From contig NZ_QJJQ01000009.1 of the NCBI RefSeq assembly GCF_003201975.1, positions 1 to 64,000 of the forward strand: a DNA stretch of 64,000 bases, written 5' to 3'. The position numbers and the translations under genes are program-made. The stretch comes from Pseudogracilibacillus auburnensis (GTDB lineage: Bacteria; Bacillota; Bacilli; Bacillales; Amphibacillaceae). The notes under the pieces are model-generated. The model did no database searches and was not told the origin of the DNA. It saw only the letters and a program-made list of their open reading frames with translations. Shown here piece by piece: positions 36,116 to 44,148 of this stretch; positions within the stretch are counted from its first letter, which is position 1, and each line of letters begins with the position of its first letter.

Positions 36116-36153
36116 AGCTGTCTACAAGTTAACTACGTAGACAGCTTTATTTT
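36116..36153 (+). terminator. Terminator after the glucosaminidase gene
   Basis: Perfect stem AGCTGTCTAC (36116-36125) / GTAGACAGCT (36137-36146), then TTATTTT. Confidence 0.8.
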
Positions 36154-36244
36154 GATAAAGATAAGATACATTATGACAAATATAATTATTAAATATCCTA
36201 AACTACACGAATGTCAATTTTCTTTATTCAACTAAGTTAATATG

Positions 36245-38239
36245 CTATTTTTCCAAAATAGTCATTAATTCATTTTGTAAAATTGGTCCAAGCGTACGTG
36301 CATATGTTGCAGTTATATGACCATTATCCCTATAGACAAGTACATTTCCTACAACAGGTTTACATTCTGTATCTTCACAAAATGAATCACTTAAATCGAC
36401 GTAATGAACGTTTTCAGGTTTTTCCTTTAATTGGCTCCAAGCACTATTAAGGGGAAGTACTTTTTCACGACTAACAATACAGTTACTAGAATCTACACCA
36501 TTCTCCTCAACACATACAGCAACATCAAAACCAAATCTAGGATTATCTCTAATTGCGAAAACAGGTATATCTAAATCGTTAAGATTATCCCACTGTACCA
36601 AAAATCCATCCGGTACCTTATCTTCTCCAGCGACATCAGCATGTGTGAATACTAAATCTGGTTTGATTGATTTTAATTTATCAATTAATTTTTCATTCCA
36701 TTCCTTACAATCTTTATCAACACTACCTTCTGCTGAAAACCTGCATCCACTTTTAGTAAAATTCAAAATTTTAATATTTTCGCTTTCAGCAAAGCTATCT
36801 AAGGCAGGGAGCCAGTGCGCTGAATGGGACCCGCCAACTAGTGCAATTTCGTATTTTGGATTATCCAAATCACCATATTCACACTCAATAACATCCGACT
36901 TCCCAGGCTTTTGATGACAATTATCTTCATAATTTTTTGGTAGGTCTTGCCTAGCTTGTATTGGTTGTGGAGCAATTTGATCACTATTTAATGGAGTTAT
37001 TTCACTATTTCCTGTTAACAAAGCCATTGCTCCAGCATAATCTGAATTATAATAAGCAAATGCAAGTTCGGTATCTGTTTTTTCTATAGTTATTGACCAA
37101 ATACTTGCAGTTATAAGAACTGGTATTGTCAAAGAAACTGGTATAAGTGTTTTTATCCAATTTGTGTTTATATATTTCATATTTCTTAAAGGCTTCTCTA
37201 TATAAGTAGTCGTCAAGTAAGAAAGTATTAATGATAGTAAGATTAAAACTATTCCACTCCAAAAGGGTACTTTATTATTTTCAAAGAGAACAAAGTAGAA
37301 AATAAGAATTGGCCAATGCCATAAGTAAAACGCATAGGATATACTTCCCAGCTTCATAAAAGGTTTAGATGCAAGTATGCGATGAACCCCAAAAGTACCT
37401 CCTTGTGATCCCGCAATAATAATAGCAAGCGCACTTAGTGTAGGCCAGAGTGCAGCATATCCAGGGAAAACGGTAGAAACCTGGAGAATAATTCCACATA
37501 ATATAATAGCAATCAATCCAGTCCAACCTAAAATAAAACTTAAAGATTTACGTACAGCAATATATGGAATTATTATTGCTATAATACCACCTAAACTAAA
37601 TTCCCATACTCTAGTAAATGTATCAAAATATGCCCATGGTTGATTTATAGATGTTTTATAAATAGAATAAGTGAATGATAGAACAAAGACAAACACTAGT
37701 GATACAAAAAAACTAACTCTAATTGACTTGTTAAAAACTTTTTTTGCAAGAAGTACGGAAATGAAAAGTATTAGCGGCCAAAGTAAATAAAATTGACCCT
37801 GTATAGATAAGGCCCAATAATGTTGAAAAGGACTTGCTTCATTATTTTGTGCAAGGTAATCAACTGCATCAAAAGCCAATTGCCAATTTTGATAATATAA
37901 AGAAGAAGCAAATACTTCCTTTACTGTTTGCATCCACTGAATTTTAGGGAGTAGTATGATACTTAAAATGGTAACAATAAATAATACAAAAAATGCAACG
38001 GGAAATAATCTAGTAGCTAAACGTTTAATGAAGTTAAAAAAGTTTACTTTACCGTGTTTTTCATAGTTAGATAAAAGTGAAGTTGTTATTAAAAATCCCG
38101 ATACAACAAAGAAAACGTCCACTCCTCCCGAAACGTTTCCTAACCAAATATGATAAATTGCTACAAGCATAGCAGCAACTGCTCGTAATCCTTCTATTTC
38201 TTTTCTAAATACCTTTTTTGGAGTTTTTAGTTCTCTCAT
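36245..38239 (-). CDS. OatA-like membrane O-acyltransferase with SGNH domain
   Basis: A 664-residue protein. Residues about 1-375 are an acyltransferase_3 domain with ten or so helices; EGLRAVAAMLVAIYHIW contains the acceptor His and GGVDVFFVVSGFLIT follows. Residues about 430-664 are an extracytoplasmic SGNH hydrolase-like domain (ALVGGSHSAHW with the nucleophile Ser, DNGHITATYART with the Asp/His pair). Such proteins move acetyl groups onto wall sugars, giving lysozyme resistance (OatA) or modifying surface glycans. It lies downstream of mnaA, beyond a terminator, so is probably transcribed alone. Confidence 0.88.
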   Translation of the reverse strand: MRELKTPKKVFRKEIEGLRAVAAMLVAIYHIWLGNVSGGVDVFFVVSGFLITTSLLSNYEKHGKVNFFNFIKRLATRLFPVAFFVLFIVTILSIILLPKIQWMQTVKEVFASSLYYQNWQLAFDAVDYLAQNNEASPFQHYWALSIQGQFYLLWPLILFISVLLAKKVFNKSIRVSFFVSLVFVFVLSFTYSIYKTSINQPWAYFDTFTRVWEFSLGGIIAIIIPYIAVRKSLSFILGWTGLIAIILCGIILQVSTVFPGYAALWPTLSALAIIIAGSQGGTFGVHRILASKPFMKLGSISYAFYLWHWPILIFYFVLFENNKVPFWSGIVLILLSLILSYLTTTYIEKPLRNMKYINTNWIKTLIPVSLTIPVLITASIWSITIEKTDTELAFAYYNSDYAGAMALLTGNSEITPLNSDQIAPQPIQARQDLPKNYEDNCHQKPGKSDVIECEYGDLDNPKYEIALVGGSHSAHWLPALDSFAESENIKILNFTKSGCRFSAEGSVDKDCKEWNEKLIDKLKSIKPDLVFTHADVAGEDKVPDGFLVQWDNLNDLDIPVFAIRDNPRFGFDVAVCVEENGVDSSNCIVSREKVLPLNSAWSQLKEKPENVHYVDLSDSFCEDTECKPVVGNVLVYRDNGHITATYARTLGPILQNELMTILEK

Positions 38240-38325
38240 TTAAATCATCCCATTTCAATCTTAAGATCATTGTTTCTCATAAAACAAAATATTGTGTATA
38301 AATGAATAGCTATTTGGAAAGTTTC

Positions 38326-38356
38326 AAAAAAGACAGCAATACTATGCTGTCTTTTT
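38326..38356 (-). terminator. Terminator after mnaA
   Basis: On the minus strand AAAAAGACAGCA / TGCTGTCTTTTT form a perfect stem with a T run, between mnaA and the acyltransferase gene. Confidence 0.85.
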
Positions 38357-38373
38357 AATTTTAAATCTACGAC

Positions 38374-39486
38374 TTATCTGAAAAACTTAATAATTTCGTT
38401 AGCTATTTTTTTTGATGCACTTCCATCTCCATAAGGGTTTTGTGCTTTTGCCATAATCTCATATTTACTTTTATCTGTTAATAGCTCATTAGCTAGGTCA
38501 AATATGGTATCTTCATCTGTCCCCGCAAGTTTTAATGTTCCAGCTTCAATACCTTCTGGTCGTTCAGTTGTATCACGTAAAACGAGGACAGGAACTCCAA
38601 GGGATGGTGCTTCTTCTTGAATTCCACCTGAATCAGTTAATATAAGATAGGAGTTAGCCGCAAAATTATGGAAGTCAACAACATCCAATGGTTTAATTAA
38701 TTGAATACGATCATGATTACCCAAAATTTCGTCAGCCGTTTGCTGAACAACTGGATTTAAATGTACTGGATATACTACATGAATATCATTATGTGTCTCG
38801 ACTAATCGTTTTATTGCTCGAAACATTTGGTGCATATTTTCTCCTAAATTTTCTCTTCGATGAGCAGTCATTAACACTAGTCGATCATTTCCAATTTTAT
38901 TTAAAATAGGATGTGTATAGGCTTTATCAACTGTAGTTTTTAAAGCATCAATGGCTGTATTTCCTGTAACAAATATACGATCTTCAGGCTTATTCTCATT
39001 TAATAAATTTTGTTTTGATTTTTCTGTAGGTGAAAAGTGTAAATCTGCCATTACACCTGTAAGTTGTCGATTCATTTCTTCTGGAAACGGAGAATACTTA
39101 TTCCATGTACGAAGTCCTGCTTCAACATGCCCAACTGTTATTTGATTGTAGAAAGCAGCTAGTGAAGCCGCAAAAGTTGTACTAGTATCTCCGTGGACAA
39201 GTACTATATTAGGTTTTACTTCTTTCATTATTTGATCTAGGCCTTCTAGAGTACGATTAGTGATTTGCACAAGCGTTTGTTTATCTTTCATAATATTCAA
39301 ATCAAAATCGGGTGTAATTTCAAATATTTGTAATACTTGATCCAACATTTCTCTATGCTGAGCAGTAACTGTTACAATTGATTCAAATTCATTTTTTCTT
39401 TTATTTAACTCTAAAACAAGTGGAGCCATTTTTATTGCTTCAGGTCTTGTTCCAAATATAGTCATTACTTTTACTTTTTTAGTCAA
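38374..39486 (-). CDS. mnaA: UDP-N-acetylglucosamine 2-epimerase (MnaA/WecB)
   Basis: A 370-residue non-hydrolysing epimerase that converts UDP-GlcNAc to UDP-ManNAc. Family motifs: FGTRPEAIKMAPLV at the start, VHGDTSTTFAASLA, VEAGLRTWNKYSPFPEEMNRQ, TAHRRENLGE and LTDSGGIQEEAPSLGVPVLV. Start is TTG 39486 behind GGAGGGAG. UDP-ManNAc feeds both the wall-teichoic linkage unit and, through the WecC-like dehydrogenase at 19132, ManNAcA. It has its own transcription unit on the opposite strand to the glycan operons. Confidence 0.93.
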   Translation of the reverse strand: MTKKVKVMTIFGTRPEAIKMAPLVLELNKRKNEFESIVTVTAQHREMLDQVLQIFEITPDFDLNIMKDKQTLVQITNRTLEGLDQIMKEVKPNIVLVHGDTSTTFAASLAAFYNQITVGHVEAGLRTWNKYSPFPEEMNRQLTGVMADLHFSPTEKSKQNLLNENKPEDRIFVTGNTAIDALKTTVDKAYTHPILNKIGNDRLVLMTAHRRENLGENMHQMFRAIKRLVETHNDIHVVYPVHLNPVVQQTADEILGNHDRIQLIKPLDVVDFHNFAANSYLILTDSGGIQEEAPSLGVPVLVLRDTTERPEGIEAGTLKLAGTDEDTIFDLANELLTDKSKYEIMAKAQNPYGDGSASKKIANEIIKFFR

Positions 39487-39652
39487 CTTACTCCCTCCAA
39501 AAACTGCTTATAATAATCTTAGATTGTCTTTCTGTTTATAACTCCACACATATTATATACTATTGCATCCTTTTCTTAAACTATTAAGAAGTAGTAGTTT
39601 ATGTGTGAATGAATCAACTAAATTTTAAAAGAAATTTAGTTTGAATACTATA

Positions 39653-40432
39653 TTATCTTTCAAATCCGGGCATATGCCACCTACTAATAGGATTCTCTTT
39701 AACTTTTTCTAATAACATTGGGACTGAATGCCCTCCTATTGCATACCATGCAAATTCTGGTTGCCATCTATTATATACATCCGCTGATGCTTCTATTAAT
39801 GGCTGAAAATGTGGATGATAATTATCATAGCCAGTTTCAGGGATTGGCTCATACCCAAATTGATAAAAGGTCATATAGAAACGAGCATCTTTAACTTTAC
39901 CTTCATCATACATTTGTTGTAAACCTTCTCCAACAGCTGCATGGGAACTATTTTTGTCTAAGTAACTTGTTGCCTTAAACGATGCATTTGGATATTGTTC
40001 TTGAAAAGTTAAAATAGTATTTTTGACATCATCTGTGGTAATTTCTCCATCTTTATATTCTATGAAATGTATATTGTCTTGATCTACACCTAATATTTGT
40101 GCAGATCTAATAAATTCATTATTTCTTGCTTCAACAAATTGTTCAATTGTTAATTCAAAACCTAATTTATCACATATCACTTTATTAGCTGCACTTGCTC
40201 CACCATCGGTCATTAGGACTAAATGAACGTCATAATTGTTCCACAAGTGATCTAGAATAGCAACACCAAAAGTTAATAGTTCATCATCTTGATGTGGAAC
40301 TAAAAAAATTGCTGTTTTTTGATCTTCTTCAGCTTTAACAACATAATTATTCAAAGAAGTTTCTAGAATAATAATTCCTAATATCAGTATAAACATTAGT
40401 TTTCTGTGAATAATAGTTTTTCGTTTAAACAT
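39653..40432 (-). CDS. Exported PIG-L/LmbE-family deacetylase
   Basis: A 259-residue protein with an N-terminal hydrophobic helix (LMFILILGIIILETSL) that acts as anchor or signal. The zinc-binding LmbE motif is VPHQDDELLTFG, and a later HAAVGEG supplies the third ligand. Members remove N-acetyl groups from GlcNAc-type sugars. ATG 40432 is chosen since GTGAGG at 40441-40447 is its ribosome site; a GTG start would sit inside that site. Its outside location suggests deacetylation of the wall or the exported glycan. Confidence 0.78.
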   Translation of the reverse strand: MFKRKTIIHRKLMFILILGIIILETSLNNYVVKAEEDQKTAIFLVPHQDDELLTFGVAILDHLWNNYDVHLVLMTDGGASAANKVICDKLGFELTIEQFVEARNNEFIRSAQILGVDQDNIHFIEYKDGEITTDDVKNTILTFQEQYPNASFKATSYLDKNSSHAAVGEGLQQMYDEGKVKDARFYMTFYQFGYEPIPETGYDNYHPHFQPLIEASADVYNRWQPEFAWYAIGGHSVPMLLEKVKENPISRWHMPGFER

Positions 40433-40447
40433 TACATTAAACCTCAC

Positions 40448-41205
40448 TTTAAAAACATTTTTAAATTTTATAAATAACTTTATTCGTTATTTATTCGAAC
40501 AGAATTGCTTTTTAAATACTTAATGTTCGTCAGTATAAAACCCAAAATTCAAAGATTAAAAGAAACAACTGAGAAGAATAGGCACAAGAAATTTCAGAAG
40601 ACTTTGTATCTCTAAATGTAAATTATATTTCTTTTAGAGATTGCTATTTATGTCAATATTCACTTACATATAGGAGACATCTATTCTATTTTTAGTATGT
40701 ACTTTTGGTTAATTTCACCATGTAAAATGTTGATGTGTTTTTCCTTCTAAAGTATTCATTTTCAACTTATTATTATAACATATTACTAATGGATTATCGT
40801 ATTTATACTCTACAAAACTTTGGAATAAAAAAAGACAAAAGGCAATAGCAATTTTTTAAAAAAATTGATCAAACTACTACAGAATTTATCAACAATAATC
40901 TTTGCTTTAGTAGATTGGTATAGCTAATTAGTTTAATAAGCCGAAAAGTATTGTCTGAAATAACATTGAGTTAAGATAGGTTAAATGCTATGGCATTAAG
41001 CAATGACAGTAGTAGAAATCATATAAAGAGAAGAGTCAAATTATTGATATAATAATATTATCGAGAAAAAGTTGACATATTTCAAAATATTTTTATTGTG
41101 TACTAATTTCTGATTTTGTAGTATAATTTAGGATGGAATTTATTTATAAATGTTAATTATTTTTAGAATCTAGGAGTACCTAAATACTAAAAGGGGATTT
41201 TATTT
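40448..41205. other. Intergenic region between the deacetylase and LCP genes
   Basis: About 760 bases without a supported gene. A TATAAT at 41122-41127 lies 80 bases before the LCP gene and may be its -10 box, but no -35 at standard distance was found. Confidence 0.4.
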
Positions 41206-42258
41206 ATGGTTGGGAATAATAATAAGAGATCGAGGATAGATACACGAAAACCAAAACGACGATTACGTAAAAGAATTAAATTTATTCTTTTACCGATGCT
41301 TTTGGCTTTTTTTGCAGTAACTTTCTATGGTGCCTATTTATATATTAAAGCGGATTCTGCGCTAAGTGGTGCGTTTGAAGATGGTGGACGCGATAAATCT
41401 GATTTAAGGGATGATTATGTAGATCCAAAATTTGATAATGTATCGATATTAATAATGGGTGTTGATGAGAATGAGGGGAGAAAAGGTAGAGAAATTGCAA
41501 GAACGGACGCTCTTGTTTTAGCGACTCTAAATAAGGATGAAAAAAGCATCAAACTTTTAAGTATCCCACGTGATTCTTATGTTTATATTCCGGAAGTAGG
41601 TTATGAAGATAAAATTAATCATGCGCATGCTTTTGGGGGAACTTATGCCACTATAGAGACAGTAGAAAGATTGCTAGACATTCCAGTAGATTACTATGTT
41701 AAATTGAATTTCCATGCTTTTGTAGATGTAATAGATGCTATAGGAGGAATTGAGGCGGATGTTCCTTACGAAGTAAAAGAATCAGATTCTGGCGACCATA
41801 GGGATAGTATCCACTTACTTCCAGGTAAACAGATACTAGATGGTGAAGAAGCACTGGCTTTTGCTCGTACTAGAAAGAAAGATAGCGATGTGGAACGGGG
41901 GAAGCGTCAATTAGAATTGATCGATTCAGTTATTAACAAATCAACCTCGGTTACATCAGTTTTTAAATATGATGATATTATCGAAGCAGTAGGTAACAAT
42001 TTATCGACTAATATGACTTTTACTGAAATGAAAAGTTTTTTTTCATACGCTACCCATGGAAGTAAATTGAATGTCGAGAAACTATCACTTGAGGGATATG
42101 ACTATCAACCAGAAAATATTTATTATTGGCAATTAGATGATGATGCATTACAAGAGACTATTAATATGCTTAAGGGACATTTAGAGTTATCAGAGTATGT
42201 AGATTCGTTTAATGAATCTACTGAATTTGAAAGTGCGGATCCATCTATAAATAATTAA
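41206..42258 (+). CDS. LytR-CpsA-Psr (LCP) family glycopolymer ligase
   Basis: A 350-residue membrane-anchored enzyme: basic cytoplasmic N-terminus, one helix (about 28-50), then the LCP domain. Visible motifs are ILIMGVDENEG, ARTDALVLATL, LLSIPRDSYVYIP, KINHAHAFGG, VNFHAFVDVIDAIGG-like LNFHAFVDVIDAIGG, and ALAFARTRKKDSDVERGKRQ. The conserved Arg and Asp bind the polyprenyl pyrophosphate. LCP proteins join lipid-linked teichoic acids or capsules to peptidoglycan, so this is the likely last step of the glycan made by the island. AAAGGGGA precedes the ATG. Confidence 0.92.
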   Translation: MVGNNNKRSRIDTRKPKRRLRKRIKFILLPMLLAFFAVTFYGAYLYIKADSALSGAFEDGGRDKSDLRDDYVDPKFDNVSILIMGVDENEGRKGREIARTDALVLATLNKDEKSIKLLSIPRDSYVYIPEVGYEDKINHAHAFGGTYATIETVERLLDIPVDYYVKLNFHAFVDVIDAIGGIEADVPYEVKESDSGDHRDSIHLLPGKQILDGEEALAFARTRKKDSDVERGKRQLELIDSVINKSTSVTSVFKYDDIIEAVGNNLSTNMTFTEMKSFFSYATHGSKLNVEKLSLEGYDYQPENIYYWQLDDDALQETINMLKGHLELSEYVDSFNESTEFESADPSINN

Positions 42259-42338
42259 ATTGTAAATGGGCTATCCTGAAAAAGCAAGTGAAAATAACAA
42301 ATTTGATTCGAATATTATATACTAGTTTTTTACATTTT

Positions 42339-42449
42339 AAAACTTGTTGAAAAGGCGATACTCCTGCTTATATGGATCAATCCATCATTAGAATGTCCGG
42401 ATCATCATAGGCTCAAGCATGGGAATGAAGCTTTTTCAACGAGTTTGTG
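42339..42449. repeat. Imperfect inverted repeat (MITE-like)
   Basis: AAACTTGTTGAAAA near 42339-42353 is nearly the reverse complement of TTTTCAACGAGTTT near 42434-42448, with about 80 bases between. It could be a small non-autonomous element or a long-stem structure after the LCP gene. Ends were located by eye. Confidence 0.35.
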
Positions 42450-42638
42450 TTTTAATGAACTTTTTAGGAGATATTTTGGCTAAAGCAACTCTTTTATCTT
42501 GGAACATGAATTATTATAAAAATGATTGTAATAAAAAAATAATTATGGGGAGTTCTTAAAAGTAAATTAGTAAGAATGAAAGTATTTCTACAATGAATAT
42601 TTGATTTGCTAAGAGTCAACTTACGAGGAGTGAAACAG

Positions 42639-43352
42639 ATGAAAATTGTGAAAGTAAAAAACAATGAAGAATTAAGTGAGAAAGCGACAGAACTTTTTGT
42701 TCATGCGTTAAGTCGATTAGAAAAGCCAGTAATTGGCCTTGCCACTGGTTCAACTCCTGAAAGAATGTATGAAAAATTGACGGAAAAATGCCAAGCCGGT
42801 GACGTATCGTTTAAAAATGCGGTTACTTTCAATTTAGATGAGTATGCTGGCCTTACAGCAGGTAACCCAAACAGCTATCGTTTTTATATGGATGAAAAAT
42901 TATTTAATCATGTTGACATACAAAAAGAAAACACACATCTCCCAAATGGGTTAGCAGATGATTTACAAAAAGAATGTAAAATATTTGATGATTCAATAAC
43001 AAAAGAAGGAAACTTGGATTTTTTAGTATTAGGTATTGGTTTAAATGGCCATATTGGATTTAATGAGCCCGGAACGTCATTTGATTCACGAACACATGTT
43101 GTTGAATTAACGGAATCAACGAGAGAAGTAAATTCCCGTTTTTTCGATTCGCTTGATAAAGTCCCGACAGAAGCTCTTACAATGGGCTTAGGTACGATCA
43201 TGGAAGCGAAAGAAATCATGCTTTTAGTGCAAGGTGATAAAAAAGCTGAAATACTTAAAAAGGTTCTACATGGTGAAATAACAGAAGAAGTTCCTGCCTC
43301 CATTTTACAACGTCACCCAAATACTACAATTATTACAGATGTAACGTTGTAA
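42639..43352 (+). CDS. nagB: Glucosamine-6-phosphate deaminase NagB
   Basis: A 237-residue enzyme that converts glucosamine-6-P to fructose-6-P and ammonia. It shows IGLATGSTPERMYEKL, FNLDEYAGL, and GIGLNGHIGFNEPGTSF (active-site Asp and His region), and its length is that of Bacillus NagB. ATG 42639 is chosen because CGAGGAGTG lies before it; an earlier TTG at 42606 has no site. No nagA or NagR gene is adjacent, so it stands alone here, perhaps recycling amino sugars from wall or glycan turnover. Confidence 0.92.
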   Translation: MKIVKVKNNEELSEKATELFVHALSRLEKPVIGLATGSTPERMYEKLTEKCQAGDVSFKNAVTFNLDEYAGLTAGNPNSYRFYMDEKLFNHVDIQKENTHLPNGLADDLQKECKIFDDSITKEGNLDFLVLGIGLNGHIGFNEPGTSFDSRTHVVELTESTREVNSRFFDSLDKVPTEALTMGLGTIMEAKEIMLLVQGDKKAEILKKVLHGEITEEVPASILQRHPNTTIITDVTL

Positions 43353-44070
43353 ACTAATATTAGGCTGTTTAGGAAAAGTGAATTGCTCCCTATCCAGTAG
43401 ACAGTAGAAATAAATAATCAACGACTTTAATTCGAAGTTTTGAACTAAGACCGTTTAATTAATTTTTTTCTTGTGACCTTTCGTAATTGTGAAAGTTATT
43501 TTCATTACCTTGGTTGCTCTTTAAAACTATCGCATTGAGAATCTTTTGATTTTCTCGAAATGTATTTATGTTTTATAAGATTTGGTAACCACTTCTCCAA
43601 CATAAGTCATATAAGAAAAATACTCTTTTACAGCGAACGATGAATTATCATATAAGTCAGTTATATCTGTTACCTGCTTTCATTTAATTGATTTTAAAGT
43701 ATTTATCACATGTAGTACTGAAAGCATTTCTACTTATTTCTAATTTGCTTCGCTATCTTTAATCGTTTTTTGGCTTGACGGATGATTCCATAGATGTACA
43801 AACTAAACTAAACATAATTCAACATTCAAATAGATTGGTATCTGTAGTCATTAAATAATGTATGGAGACAAAACAGAAAGAATTGTCAAATTCATTGGAA
43901 TATACAGCTCTATTGCTGAGATCTACTGTTAGCGATTGAGGAAGAAAGCATTTAGGTTCGAAATGGAAATCGGTGATTCCTTGTTCCGAAGGGCGATTGA
44001 TAAAGTGCATGCAAAGTTTTCTAACCTAGATTCCCTTGAAAGAAGCTGATATCAATTTTTTTGAGAAATT
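43353..44070. other. Intergenic region with possible mobile-element relics
   Basis: No intact gene. The start (43371-43425) reads GGCTGTTTAGGAAAAGTG then a CTCCCTATCCAGTAGACAGT block, which looks like an insertion-sequence end but cannot be assigned. On the minus strand around 43565-43680 a coding-like stretch (LYDNSSFAVKEYFSYMTYVG) is interrupted by a stop and has no start; it may be a gene relic. Confidence 0.3.
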
Positions 44071-44111
44071 TAAAACAGTTGGAGAAAAGTTATACTTTTT
44101 CCAACTGTTTT
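44071..44111. terminator. Terminator after the amidase gene
   Basis: A long near-perfect stem TAAAACAGTTGGAgAAAAG / CTTTTTCCAACTGTTTTA lies 40 bases beyond the stop of the minus-strand amidase gene. Confidence 0.7.
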
Positions 44112-44148
44112 ATCTTAGGGGTTTTTTAGCCATCTCTTTATCACTGAA

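Noticed and set aside
43819-44010. A 63-codon minus-strand frame in the gap before the amidase gene
   Set aside because: No ribosome site, no recognised domain, and biased composition; likely chance or relic.
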